A stretch of DNA of 64,000 nt from JAHBVL01 sp963712055 (GTDB taxonomy: Bacteria > Chloroflexota > Chloroflexia > Thermomicrobiales > UBA6265), in contig CAVQGN010000002.1 in NCBI GenBank assembly GCA_963712055.1, positions 204,209 to 268,208 on the forward strand, given 5' to 3'. A program made the translations under genes and the position numbers. The notes below the pieces were generated by a model that had not been told where the DNA came from, did no database searches, and worked only from the letters and a program-made list of their open reading frames with translations. Positions 44,673 to 53,845 of the stretch are shown one piece after another (within the stretch, counting starts at the first letter, position 1; each line of letters opens with the position of its first letter).

Positions 44673-45357
44673 GTGACGAACGCCATTTCATCGCTTTGGC
44701 AGTGGCATCTCAAACCGCGACTTGTGGGCGCCCTTTCAATCCCTCAAACTGCCATGCCAACAAGTCACTTCGGCTCAAAATACGGTGGGCGATGGATACC
44801 TTCCAAGATGCTCACGCAGGACTCGCTTGTTTATGCGGCCGGTGTCGGGGAGGATGTTAGCTTCGAGTTGGAGGTCTCAAGACACTTCGGATGTCGAATT
44901 GTCCTTTTCGATCCTACACCCAAGGCTATTTCTTACATCGAAACAATCCGTGATCAATTCGATGTCGGCATCAGCATCGAACCGTTTGGGTCGTGGGTCA
45001 AAACCATGAACCTGAAGTTCTTTCCGCCAGCCGATCCATCACACGCCAGTTTCTCAGCGCTGAATCTCCAAAGCACATCGGAACCCGTCTCTAGCGAGTG
45101 GACGATCTTGGCTCAATGCGGCGAGACTGGGCCACGACCATATTGACATGTTGAAGCTCGATATTGAGGGGGCCGAGAACTACGTCATACCGAAGATGCT
45201 AAGTGACGGGATGCTCCCGTTAATTCTAATTGTCGAGTTTGATCAACCCTACCCGCTTTCTGAGACCAGAAAGGTTGTCAAACAGCTGGCTGCAAATGGT
45301 TACGAGCTCCTCCATCAAGAGGGATTCGATTTTACGTTTGTTCTGCAGAAATTCTAG
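44673..45357 (+). pseudogene. FkbM-family methyltransferase, broken by a frameshift
   Basis: SAM-dependent sugar/small-molecule methyltransferase fold. Frame one (GTG 44673, GGAGG upstream) gives LVYAAGVGEDVSFELEVSRH, the SAM-binding loop, then FDPTPKAISYIE, and ends at a stop at 45144. The other frame carries LGHDHIDMLKLDIEGAENYV, the signature FkbM motif, through to 45357. The switch lies at about 45112-45130 and needs one extra base (or two lost). The two halves together match one complete 227-residue protein. Either a pseudogene or a sequencing error. Lower GC than the neighbours suggests acquired DNA. Confidence 0.75.
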
Positions 45358-45410
45358 AACCTGCTATGTTCAACGTCGCCGAAGTCACGACGTCACAATT
45401 TGTTTTTCCG

Positions 45411-46545
45411 TCAAGAAACACTTAGGTTGGCGGAACCACGTTCCCGACGGTGGACACAACGTGACGCAAGCGGTGCGGGAATTGAGGAGCAGGCCAGTCG
45501 AATGTGCTTGACGCAGACCTGCTCCTCAGTGCAGTCGGAACACTCAAGGTCGGTGCATCTGGAGGTCGATTCGACGACGCACCAGTTGAAACCGTCGAGC
45601 AGCGTCAAGCAAATACATTCGCCATTCCCGCAAGCGGCCGGACTCGGAAAGCAGTTTTGCGATTCCGAGGGACAGGTTCCAGCGGGAGTATCGACGCAGC
45701 TTCCGCCCTGGCAAATGCCACTGCAACAAGCCTCATGGCTGGAACAAGCCTCGCCAGTAGCAGCCCCACAGCGGCCATCGCCGCTGCAGCAAACGGTGCC
45801 AGTCGGGCAAATCGGGCGGCAGCGTCCATCGATGCAGGTTTCACACGGCGCCCTACGGACGCAGTCCCGCCTCCAGACCTCGCATGCGGCAGCGTCCATC
45901 GATGCAGGTTTCACACGGGGCGCACCCTAACGGAACGCAGGTTCCCGCCTCACAGACCTCGCATGGAGCGCAGTCGCTGTCCTCGCAACAGGATTCCAGT
46001 TCCAAGCAACGCCCCTGACAGCAACGGCCATCGCAACACCCGTCGATCTCGCAGCACGTCTGACCTTCCAGGCAGCACTGCTGGTCAGGATGACAGAGGA
46101 GGTCGTTTCGGCAACAGGTCTCCTCCGCTGCCTGAAAGTGGCGGGCAAGGCAGGTCATGCCGGAGGCGCAGCATTCGCCGTCGCAGCACTGTTCGGCAGT
46201 CTCGCAACACTCGTGGCCACAGGTGACGCCGGTGCCGCAGTCGGCACAACAACCGGTGACATTGGTGTCGCAAGGGATCGTCCCGCGAGCGCAGCAGCCG
46301 GTGCCAAGCGCAGTGCAGGTTTCATCCAGACCGCAGCAGTGTGAACCGCAGTTGATCTGGCCCGCGCACGGTTCTGGCGCCGGGGTCGTGCCGCCACTCG
46401 AACTCCGCCGTGCTGCCGCCTGGTCGAACCCGGTGGACCCGGCGACTGCCACCGTCGATCCAACCAGCAGGCCTTTCAACAACGAACGCCGGGTTGCTCC
46501 GGTTGCCAGTGACCGGGCCAACCGATCGAAACGACTCCCGTCCAT
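45411..46545 (-). pseudogene. Cysteine-rich Tat-leader protein, frameshifted
   Basis: From ATG at 46545: leader MDGSRFDRLARSLATGATRR then SLLKGLLVGSTVAVAGS, a Tat-type signal. Next come Cys-dense modules, e.g. CARGTIPCDTNVTGCC and CCETAEQCCDGECC. Frame one stops after GRCRMRGLEAGLRP; a second frame carries on from CIDGRCRPICPTGTVCC through an ICK-like module CGAATGEACSSHEACC to the end at 45411. Removing the 70-bp partial duplication (45817-45886) would restore one frame of about 350 residues. A related intact protein lies at 53802-56189. Loss of function or an assembly fault are both possible. Confidence 0.75.
45817..45965. repeat. Degenerate tandem duplication inside the cysteine-rich gene
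   Basis: Copy A 45817-45886 (70 bp) and copy B 45887-45965 (79 bp). The first 32 bases are identical and the rest align with nine missing bases in A, several in short runs (GGGG to GG, AA to A). Seventy is not a multiple of three, and this shifts the frame. In both copies the phase on the DGRCR codons is the same, so deletion of A restores the frame. Confidence 0.85.
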
Positions 46546-47209
46546 TCCACCCACCTCGCGCTTTGCCTTCTCTTAATAGCCACTTCATGGAGACTAGCAA
46601 ACCCACGGGTTGGCGTCTATTGAGTCTGGCGAGCAGGACCCACTCCCGAGCGGTCGAACCCACTTTGAAGCTGGGAGAGCTGACCAGAATCGCAGCTTGC
46701 CATTCACGCGCCGCAGAAGCAGCGACAAGAAGAAATGAACCGGCCAATCGAAGCGACACAAAGGGCAACAAGTACGGGCACATGCGGACATGCTGCCGGC
46801 ACGCGATCGAAACTCGGCGTCAATTGGCCAATGTTGCGTCTCAGGCGTACTTTGCACAATCCGACGGATTATGGCCTGGGAAGACACAACACGCGCACCC
46901 CCACACGGGCCACGCTCAGAACGCCGCAACACCAGGAACGCGACTGATACGACTGAACAGAAGCGAGCGGTGTGAAACATCTCTAACCAACTCGGTTCGA
47001 TTAGCCGATGACACAATCACGTAGACGAAGCAGACTCTGGTGTGCGATCGGCTGCAAAAAGACGTTTCTCTCGTGCCTGTCCGGAGGATCCGGATGAGTC
47101 GTCGTTGCAATCATCTTCGATCTGGCTGGCCTCGAATCTATTTGTCGACGGAACTCTTGAGGTTCCACTTTCCACCAACTGGCATCTCGAGAATTGAAAC
47201 ACCAGACCG
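46546..47209. other. Gene-poor 660-bp gap before the ileS leader
   Basis: No gene supported. Frames up to 200 codons exist on both strands, but they have no family signal, odd composition and no ribosome sites. The left edge holds the ribosome site of the cysteine-rich gene, the right edge the ileS promoter. It may hold decayed DNA, as do the neighbouring loci. Confidence 0.55.
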
Positions 47210-47239
47210 TTGACCCACCCTCGATCATCGTGGTAGCCT
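47210..47239 (+). promoter_or_regulatory. Predicted promoter of the ileS T-box transcript
   Basis: -35 TTGACC (47210-47215), 18-base spacer, -10-like TAGCCT (47234-47239). The -10 is weak, but the position is just right for the T-box leader that follows. Confidence 0.4.
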
Positions 47240-47260
47240 CACCGACAGGAAAATGCAACG

Positions 47261-47503
47261 GCGTCGAAGGAAACAGCGCCAGCGGTCAGACTGTGAAAGC
47301 GAACCCGGGAAATGGTGTGAGCCGGGTCACCAGGGAACCGCTGGAGATCATTCCCGAGCCGCGGATCGAAGCAGTTTCGGCTGTGCGTAAATCTGACCGG
47401 GTTTCGCCCGTTATCGCGAGCGTAAGTGGGCTGGCGCTGCGCCAGTCAATCGAGGTGGTACCACGGCACGTTCGTCCTCCAGTAAGGGCGGGCGTTTTTT
47501 TTT
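47261..47503 (+). promoter_or_regulatory. T-box riboswitch, isoleucine specifier
   Basis: Leader RNA that senses uncharged tRNA-Ile and lets transcription run on into ileS. Stem I: GGAA 47269-47272 pairs TTCC 47351-47354; CCAGCGGT 47279-47286 pairs ACCGCTGG 47337-47344; between them the specifier loop carries ATC at 47347-47349 (Ile). An upper hairpin CCGG...CCGG has GGTG in its loop. The antiterminator T-box is AGGTGGTACCACGG at 47453-47466, with TGGT (47456-47459) to pair the tRNA end. The competing terminator is CGTTCGTCCT / AGGGCGGGCG (47469-47494) followed by nine T. Confidence 0.9.
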
Positions 47504-47541
47504 GTTGGCCAATCGTCACGAATCACAGAATGGTGGGCCGA

Positions 47542-50500
47542 ATGGCTGAGTTTCGTCCTGTTTCGACCACGGTCGACTTTCCGGCAATGGAACGCGAACT
47601 TCTCGACTGGTGGGCTCGCGATGGGATCGTCGAGCAGTACCTGCATCGCAATGACGCTTCAGAGACCCAGTTCTCTTTTATCGATGGTCCCATCACCGCC
47701 AACAACCCGATGGGTGTCCACCACGCCTGGGGCCGAACCTACAAGGATTTCTTCCAGCGCTATCACGCCATGCTCGGCAAGAAGCAACGCTTCCAGAACG
47801 GGTTTGACTGCCAGGGCCTCTGGGTCGAGGTCGAAGTCGAAAAGGAACTCGGTCTCAAGAGCAAACGCGATATCGAAGCGTATGGAATCGCGGAGTTTGT
47901 CAATCGCTGCAAGGAACGAGTCTGGAAATACTCGAAACGGATTACCGACCAGTCGATCCGGCTCGGGTACTGGATGGACTGGGACGACTCCTACTACACG
48001 ATGTCGGATGAAAACAACTACACGATCTGGCATTTCCTCAAGACCTGCCATGAGCGCGGCTGGATCTACAAGGGGCACGATGTCATGCCCTGGTGCCCAC
48101 GTTGTGGCACCGGTATCTCCGAGCATGAAATCGTCACCGAGGGCTACCAGGATCGGACCCATCTTTCGGTCTACGTCCGTTTCCCGCTCGTCGATCAGCC
48201 CAATCGCTCTCTCGTCGTCTGGACCACGACGCCTTGGACCCTGATCGCCAACGTGGCGGCGGCGGTCAATCCTGAACTGACGTATGTGGTCGTCCAGCAC
48301 GGCGAGGAAGAACTGATCGTCGCCAAGGACGCGCTCAAGACAGCGATCAAGGGTGAGCCCGCGATCCTCGCCGAGATGCCCGGGAAAGACCTGCTTGGTC
48401 TCGCCTACCAAGGTCCCTACGACACCTTCCCGGAGACGACTGGGACCGCCCACCTGGTCATTCCCTGGGAAGACGTCTCCCCGGATGAAGGCACCGGGAT
48501 TGTCCATATCGCCCCCGGGTGTGGTCGCGAGGACTTCGGACTCTCCAAGGTCAATGATCTGCGAGTGATCGCTCCGATCAACGAATTCGGCGTTTACCAG
48601 GACGGGTTCGGCTGGCTGAGCGGCACCTATGTTCATGAGGTCGCCACCCCGATCATGAAGGACCTCGAGGAACGAGGGCTTCTCGTCCGCGCCGAGCAGT
48701 ACAAGCACCGCTATCCCGTTTGCTGGCGCTGCAAAACCGACCTCGTTTTCCGGCTCGTGAACGAGTGGTTTATCACGATGGACCCACTCCGCGAACCGAT
48801 GATGGACGTCACCCGCCAGGTGAATTGGGTCCCCTCGTTCGGGATGAGTCGCGAACTCGACTGGCTCGCCCACATGGACGACTGGATGATCTCCAAGAAA
48901 CGCTACTGGGGACTGGCGCTGCCGATCTATGAGTGTGCCGCCTGCGACACGTTCGAAGTGATTGGTTCGGAAACCGAACTGAAGGAACGGGCGATCTCCG
49001 GCTGGGACGATTTCGAAGGGCACTCCCCGCACCGACCCTGGGTCGATGCCGTCCAGATCGCCTGCTCGACCTGCAGCAAACCAGTTTCCCGGATCAAGGA
49101 CGTCGGCAACCCCTGGCTGGACGCCGGTATTGTGCCGTTTTCCACTCTCGACTACCGGCACGACCGCTCCTATTGGGAAGAGTGGTACCCAGCTGACCTG
49201 ATCTCCGAGAGTTTCCCTGGCCAGTTCCGCAATTGGTTCTATTCGATGATCGCCCAGGGGGCTGCACTCGAGAACTCACCTGCGTTCAGGAATGTCTACT
49301 CCTATGCCATGATGAAGGACGAGCATGGCAAGGAGATGCACAAGAGCGCCGGCAACGCGATCTGGTTCGACGACGCTGCCGAACGATCGGGTGTCGATGT
49401 CATGCGTTGGCTGTTCATGACGGTCAATCCTAGCCAGAACCTGAACTTCGGCTTTTCGACGCTCGACGAAGTCCGGCGCCGCTTCATCCTCCCTCTCTGG
49501 AACTCGTACTCCTTTTTTGTTACCTATGCCCGTCTGGATGGATTCACGCCGCCAACACCAGACGAGGTCATCCCGGTGGCCGAACGCCCACTCCTCGATC
49601 GCTGGATTCTTTCAAGGATCCAGGAAGTGACGGCACAGGTCCGCGATCAGGTCGAAGCCTACGAACCCGAAGTTGGGGCGCGGGCGATCGAGCACTTCAC
49701 CGTCGAAGAACTCTCGAACTGGTATATCCGAAGGACTCGACGCCGGTTCTGGAAATCGGAAGCCGATGTCGACAAAGCCGCCGCCTACCAGACGCTTTAT
49801 GAAGTCCTGACCGGATTGACCGGTTTGATCGCGCCGTTCATGCCGTTCCTGGCCGACGAGATGTATCAGAATCTCGTTCGGTCCTTCGATCCAGCCGCGG
49901 CAAAGTCGATCCACCTGACCGACTATCCGCAAGCCGACATGACCGTGGTTGATTCCGATCTCACCCGCGATATGGCGGCTGTGCTCGATGTGGTTGCGCT
50001 CGGTCGATCGGCGCGCTCGGCTGCGAACCTCAAGGTTCGCCAACCGCTTGCGGAGATCAAGGTCTATGCGCGCGATCCTGGCTATTTCGACGCTGTCACC
50101 AGGATGAGCGACCTCGTTCTCGACGAACTCAACGTGAAAGCGATTGAACCGCTCGGAGAGCTCAGTGGCGTGGTCTCCTATGACATCCGCCCGAATCTCG
50201 CCCTTCTCGGTCCGAAATACGGCAAACAGCTGCCCGCAATCAGAACGGCGCTGGTCGAGCAGGATTCGGCCACCATCGCCGCCACCGTTACTGCAGGCCG
50301 AAATCTGGTGCTGAATCTGAATGGCGAAGTAATTGAGCTGAATCCAGAGGAACTCCTGGTCGACCTGCGCAAGCAACCCGACCTCGCCGCCGCGCAAAGC
50401 GCCGATGCCACCATCGTGCTGACCACCGCGTTGACACCCGCGCTGATTGCTGAAGGTCGCGCGCGTGACTTCGTTCGCGGGGTCCAGGATTCTCGCCGCA

Positions 50501-50769
50501 ACGCCGGGTTCGAGATCGAGGATCACATTGCGATCACCTATCTCGCCGATCCTGAAATCGCCTTGGCGTTGCAGGAAAACGAGGAGTACGTAATGGCCGA
50601 AACGCTGGCCGAATCGATCGACGGACAAACGGCTACCGGAGCATCAGATCAGTTGGAACCGCTCAGTGTCGAGGGACCTGGTGGCGAAATGGGCGCCGAC
50701 GGCATCTTCCGTGACCAAATCACAGTCGGTGACCATCAGGTCCGGATTGCGATCAACAAAGTGTCATGA
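47542..50769 (+). CDS. ileS: Isoleucine-tRNA ligase
   Basis: Attaches isoleucine to its tRNA. 1075 residues from ATG at 47542, preferred over ATG 47530 because GGTGGG lies five bases before it; longer frames run through the T-box leader and are not coding. HIGH-type motif HHAWG near residue 60, a zinc-type PWCPRCGTGISEHE, editing domain with WTTTPWTL, and the KMSKS-type EMHKSAGN near residue 597. A C-terminal anticodon-binding domain and an additional tail region complete it. The length fits the longer, eukaryote-like class of bacterial IleRS, but class assignment needs alignment. Confidence 0.95.
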   Translation: MAEFRPVSTTVDFPAMERELLDWWARDGIVEQYLHRNDASETQFSFIDGPITANNPMGVHHAWGRTYKDFFQRYHAMLGKKQRFQNGFDCQGLWVEVEVEKELGLKSKRDIEAYGIAEFVNRCKERVWKYSKRITDQSIRLGYWMDWDDSYYTMSDENNYTIWHFLKTCHERGWIYKGHDVMPWCPRCGTGISEHEIVTEGYQDRTHLSVYVRFPLVDQPNRSLVVWTTTPWTLIANVAAAVNPELTYVVVQHGEEELIVAKDALKTAIKGEPAILAEMPGKDLLGLAYQGPYDTFPETTGTAHLVIPWEDVSPDEGTGIVHIAPGCGREDFGLSKVNDLRVIAPINEFGVYQDGFGWLSGTYVHEVATPIMKDLEERGLLVRAEQYKHRYPVCWRCKTDLVFRLVNEWFITMDPLREPMMDVTRQVNWVPSFGMSRELDWLAHMDDWMISKKRYWGLALPIYECAACDTFEVIGSETELKERAISGWDDFEGHSPHRPWVDAVQIACSTCSKPVSRIKDVGNPWLDAGIVPFSTLDYRHDRSYWEEWYPADLISESFPGQFRNWFYSMIAQGAALENSPAFRNVYSYAMMKDEHGKEMHKSAGNAIWFDDAAERSGVDVMRWLFMTVNPSQNLNFGFSTLDEVRRRFILPLWNSYSFFVTYARLDGFTPPTPDEVIPVAERPLLDRWILSRIQEVTAQVRDQVEAYEPEVGARAIEHFTVEELSNWYIRRTRRRFWKSEADVDKAAAYQTLYEVLTGLTGLIAPFMPFLADEMYQNLVRSFDPAAAKSIHLTDYPQADMTVVDSDLTRDMAAVLDVVALGRSARSAANLKVRQPLAEIKVYARDPGYFDAVTRMSDLVLDELNVKAIEPLGELSGVVSYDIRPNLALLGPKYGKQLPAIRTALVEQDSATIAATVTAGRNLVLNLNGEVIELNPEELLVDLRKQPDLAAAQSADATIVLTTALTPALIAEGRARDFVRGVQDSRRNAGFEIEDHIAITYLADPEIALALQENEEYVMAETLAESIDGQTATGASDQLEPLSVEGPGGEMGADGIFRDQITVGDHQVRIAINKVS

Positions 50770-50859
50770 TGCCGCTGCCGTTTTCACTCGACACCCGCAC
50801 GGAGTCGCGGGATACTTGACCATCTTGACCGGGAGCAATCCTCGCCAGCGGAGTTGACT

Positions 50860-52053
50860 GTGCAAACGCAAGACCTCGACCTTACCCGTTTTCTGGCTGA
50901 CCGCGTTGTCAAAGCCGCGCCATCGCCAACCTTGGCCGTTTCCGACAAAGCCCGTGCACTCAAGGCGACCGGTATCGATGTCATCGACCTTGGTGGTGGC
51001 GACCCGGATTTCATCACGCCGCAAAACGTCCGTGACGCTGCGACCACCGCAATGAATGCCGGTGACACGCACTATGTCGCCAGCAACGGCACGCCAGCCC
51101 TGAAAAAAGCGATCGCCTCGAAACTCAAACAGGACAACGGACTCGACTACCAACCCAACGAAATCATCGTCACCCCCGGAGGTAAACAGGCTCTCTTCGC
51201 GGCGATGATGGCAACCGCGCAGGAAGGGGTCGATATCCTCCTGCTCGAACCGGCCTGGGTTTCCTACGCATCGATGGTCGAACTCGCCGGTGGACGGGCA
51301 GTGGGGGTCCCACTCGATCCCGACAATGGCTTTCGCATTACCCGGGAGATTCTTGAGCGATCCGTGACGCCGAATTCGCGCGGCATCATCGTCAACTCCC
51401 CCAACAATCCGACCGGGCGCGTTCTCGACCGCGATGAGATCGATGCCCTCTGCGCGTTTGCCAAGAAACATGATCTTCTCGTTCACACTGACGAGATGTA
51501 CGAAAAGATCATCTACGACAAGCACACCCACTACAGCCTCGCCGCTGAAACGGGCATGTGGGAACGAACCCTGACCTACAACGGCTTTTCCAAGGCCTAC
51601 GCGATGACTGGGTGGCGTCTTGGTTATGTCGCCGGGCCGAAATCCCTGATCGATGAAATCGCCAAGGTCCAGAGTCATTCGGTGACACACGCAACCTCGT
51701 TTGTCCAGGCGGGCGGAGTCGCAGCGATCGACGGACCGCAGGATTTCATCGGCGACATGGTGACCGCTTGGGACCGACGTCGCCACACCGTGTCGGACGG
51801 CCTCAACCGGGTCAAGGGCATCAACTGCCCGCTGGTCGAAGGCGCGTTTTACGCCTTCCCAGATATCCGAGCCACCGGCATGGATTCGATGACCATGGCG
51901 GACAAGCTTCTGCAGGAAGCGCACGTTGCGCTCACCCCAGGAGATGCCTTCGGTTCGGCTGGTCAAGGACATCTCCGGCTCTCGTTCGCGACCAGCGATG
52001 ATTTGCTCGATGAAGCGATCACCCGGATCGGCAACACCCTCGGCTGGAAGTAG
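50860..52053 (+). CDS. Class I/II aminotransferase (aspartate aminotransferase-like)
   Basis: PLP-dependent aminotransferase, likely of the aspartate aminotransferase Ib type, moving amino groups between amino and keto acids. 397 residues from GTG 50860, which has GGAG six bases before; TTG 50854 sits directly on that site. Visible: LGGGDPDFITPQNV, NSPNNPTGRV (phosphate and carboxylate contacts), DEMYEKIIYD, and the PLP lysine in GFSKAYAMTGWRLGYVAGP; C-terminal LRLSFATS holds the Arg that binds the carboxylate. It lies 90 bases after ileS. Substrate specificity is not decided. Confidence 0.92.
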   Translation: MQTQDLDLTRFLADRVVKAAPSPTLAVSDKARALKATGIDVIDLGGGDPDFITPQNVRDAATTAMNAGDTHYVASNGTPALKKAIASKLKQDNGLDYQPNEIIVTPGGKQALFAAMMATAQEGVDILLLEPAWVSYASMVELAGGRAVGVPLDPDNGFRITREILERSVTPNSRGIIVNSPNNPTGRVLDRDEIDALCAFAKKHDLLVHTDEMYEKIIYDKHTHYSLAAETGMWERTLTYNGFSKAYAMTGWRLGYVAGPKSLIDEIAKVQSHSVTHATSFVQAGGVAAIDGPQDFIGDMVTAWDRRRHTVSDGLNRVKGINCPLVEGAFYAFPDIRATGMDSMTMADKLLQEAHVALTPGDAFGSAGQGHLRLSFATSDDLLDEAITRIGNTLGWK

Positions 52054-52120
52054 ACAGCCACTCACAACCGACTCGTTTGTGCTTTCAGCAGAAAGCGGCA
52101 CCACGAAAGGAACTGCCCGA

Positions 52121-52573
52121 ATGGCAGCAATCGAAAAACGCCTAGAAGAACTTGGACTCGTGCTCCCGGAACCAGCACGACCGATCGCGACCTATGTCCG
52201 GTATGTTCAGACCGGCAACCTCCTCTTCATCTCTGGTACCGGTCCAAGTGAAAGCGCTCCGAAAGGCAAAGTCGGCCAGGACCTTACGGTCGAGCAGGCG
52301 TATGATGTCGCCCGCGAAGTGGGGTTGAGCATCATTGCCACCGCCAAGGACGCCCTCGGCGATCTCGACCGGGTCAACCGGGTTGTCAAGGTGCTCGGGA
52401 TGGTCAACGGCGTGCCCGATTTCGCCGATCAACCGAAGGTCATCAACGGCTGTTCCGATCTTTTCGTCGAGGTTTTCGGCGACAAGGGACGGCACACCCG
52501 CTCCGCTGTTGGAATGGGTTCCTTGCCAGGCAACATCGCCGTCGAAATCGAGTGCACCCTCGAAGTCAGTTAG
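52121..52573 (+). CDS. Rid (YjgF/YER057c) family protein
   Basis: Small enamine/imine deaminase-like fold. 150 residues from ATG at 52121 with AAAGGA upstream; the frame is open further into the aminotransferase, without meaning. Motifs: LFISGTGPSES, VEQAYDVAREVGLSIIATAKDALGDLDRVNRVVKVLGMVNG, VFGDKGRHTRSAVGMGSLPGNIAVEIE. The Arg of the KGRHTRSAVG stretch is the usual carboxylate contact. Rid proteins clear reactive enamines made by PLP enzymes, and the aminotransferase just upstream supports that pairing. Confidence 0.9.
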   Translation: MAAIEKRLEELGLVLPEPARPIATYVRYVQTGNLLFISGTGPSESAPKGKVGQDLTVEQAYDVAREVGLSIIATAKDALGDLDRVNRVVKVLGMVNGVPDFADQPKVINGCSDLFVEVFGDKGRHTRSAVGMGSLPGNIAVEIECTLEVS

Positions 52574-52627
52574 CATTCAGGGCACACGCCCATCGTCCCA
52601 AACATCTCTCTGGATTGGAGCATGACC

Positions 52628-53098
52628 TTGAGTCAGAAACGCGTACCCGTCACCCAGGAAGGACTCGATCGCCTGAAAGCGGAGTTGGTCGAGTTGACCG
52701 AAGTCCGGCGTCCACTCATAACCGCTGCCGTAGCCGAGGCTCGCTCTCATGGCGATCTCCGCGAGAACTCCGCCTACGATGCCGCTCGCGAAGATCAGAT
52801 GATGAACGAACGGCGGATTGCCGATCTCGAAGTTCTGATTCGTCACGCTGAGGTCGTCGATCTTGACGCCCCCAGCACGGATGGCCGCGTCCGCCTCGGC
52901 TCGACGGTTTATGTCGATTTCGATGGTGAAGAGGAGAAGTACCGGGTTGTCGGCGCTATTGAGGCCAAACCGGCAGCCGGGCTGATTTCGAACGAAAGTC
53001 CGATGGGTCAGGAGCTCATCGGCAAACGGGCTGGCGACACAGCGTCATTCATGACTCCTGGTGGGCAGCAGGAAATCAAGATCCTTCGTGTCGAATAG
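52628..53098 (+). CDS. greA: Transcription elongation factor GreA
   Basis: Rescues backtracked RNA polymerase by stimulating transcript cleavage. 156 residues from TTG 52628, chosen because GGAG (52617-52620) is seven bases away and MSQKRVPVTQEG is the standard N-terminus; the ATG at 52622 is only one base from GGAG, though it would add just two residues. N-terminal coiled coil with the acidic tip SHGDLRENSAYDAAREDQ (Asp and Glu for metal), then the FKBP-like domain VYVDFDGEEEKYRVVG...ISNESPMGQELIGKRAGD. All typical. Confidence 0.95.
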   Translation: MSQKRVPVTQEGLDRLKAELVELTEVRRPLITAAVAEARSHGDLRENSAYDAAREDQMMNERRIADLEVLIRHAEVVDLDAPSTDGRVRLGSTVYVDFDGEEEKYRVVGAIEAKPAAGLISNESPMGQELIGKRAGDTASFMTPGGQQEIKILRVE

Positions 53099-53113
53099 CG
53101 GCGGATCCTCGTT

Positions 53114-53845
53114 GTGCTGAAAAACCGCTGGCGTGATCTCCAGGCGGCCCGCAAGCAGGCATTGATCTTCGAGCGGATCTGGCACAACTTCGGCACCTAC
53201 CGGACGACGATCGATGGTCGGTACGACGTCGAGAACTGGTCTACTGAACCAGCACGATTTGCCGCGACCATCATTCGTATTCCGCTCGAAGCGTTCCGAC
53301 CAGCCTTCGACCATCTGGTCGACGTGGTTGGGACCTTCGACTTCGTCCGCCCGACCCCAGATCATTTTCTGCACATCATGCTGCAGGAGCTGGGTCCTGT
53401 CCTCGAGGAGCCTGCCGGGAGGCTGGAAACAACCGAGGAACGAATGGATGAGTTCGCCTCGGCGGCGGTCGACACACTCGCCGAGGTCCCGAACTTCATG
53501 ATCGAACTCGGGCGGGTCAACGCGTTTCAAGATTCAATCATCCTCGAAGCGCGAGATGGGGGGTTCACCGCGAAGATCCACGCACGGTTGCATGAACTCG
53601 CGGCAATTCCAAGTCGGTCACCGTATGCGTTTCTGCCAACGATCACGATTGGTCAGTTCGACCGGGTCGCGCCGACGAAGGAGATCAGGACCAGTCTCGA
53701 ATCATTCCGGACCGAACCACTTACCCTGTTCGAAGTGAGTCAGGTCGAACTGGTCACGATCGCCACCGATCGTCCCTATCCCCCGCTCGAAACTCGGAAC
53801 GTCATTCCTCTCGGGGGGAGACGACCGGCGAAGGCTCAGGACTAG
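53114..53845 (+). CDS. 2H-phosphodiesterase-like protein, degenerate motifs
   Basis: Resembles the 2H phosphoesterase / 2'-5' RNA ligase-like fold but lacks a clear catalytic pair. 243 residues. The first motif is HFLHIML (about 94-100) and the second FLPTITIGQF (about 174), where the usual HxT/S histidine of the second is Pro/Thr. LGRVNAFQDSIILEARDGG between them is typical of the fold. No signal or membrane segment. It starts at GTG 53114, 15 bases after greA. Its last 44 bases overlap the convergent cysteine-rich gene. Function unknown. Confidence 0.55.
   Translation: MLKNRWRDLQAARKQALIFERIWHNFGTYRTTIDGRYDVENWSTEPARFAATIIRIPLEAFRPAFDHLVDVVGTFDFVRPTPDHFLHIMLQELGPVLEEPAGRLETTEERMDEFASAAVDTLAEVPNFMIELGRVNAFQDSIILEARDGGFTAKIHARLHELAAIPSRSPYAFLPTITIGQFDRVAPTKEIRTSLESFRTEPLTLFEVSQVELVTIATDRPYPPLETRNVIPLGGRRPAKAQD

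Noticed and set aside
46410..47024. 204-codon frame and its minus-strand counterpart (140 codons at 46594-47016)
   Set aside because: No start signal, no recognisable domain, partly overlapping the cysteine-rich gene leader.
44275..47209. Insertion sequence or integrase explaining the damaged genes
   Set aside because: No transposase-like frame, terminal inverted repeat or target duplication could be identified.
47194..47541. Upstream extension of ileS by 116 codons
   Set aside because: This DNA folds as a T-box leader with a terminator; the open frame is chance.
47659..49161. 500-codon open frame antisense to ileS (minus)
   Set aside because: It mirrors a strongly conserved IleRS; the His/Asp/Val-rich composition with no family signal is that of an antisense shadow.
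50764..52104. 446-codon open frame antisense to the aminotransferase
   Set aside because: Covers a complete PLP enzyme with all motifs; no independent evidence.
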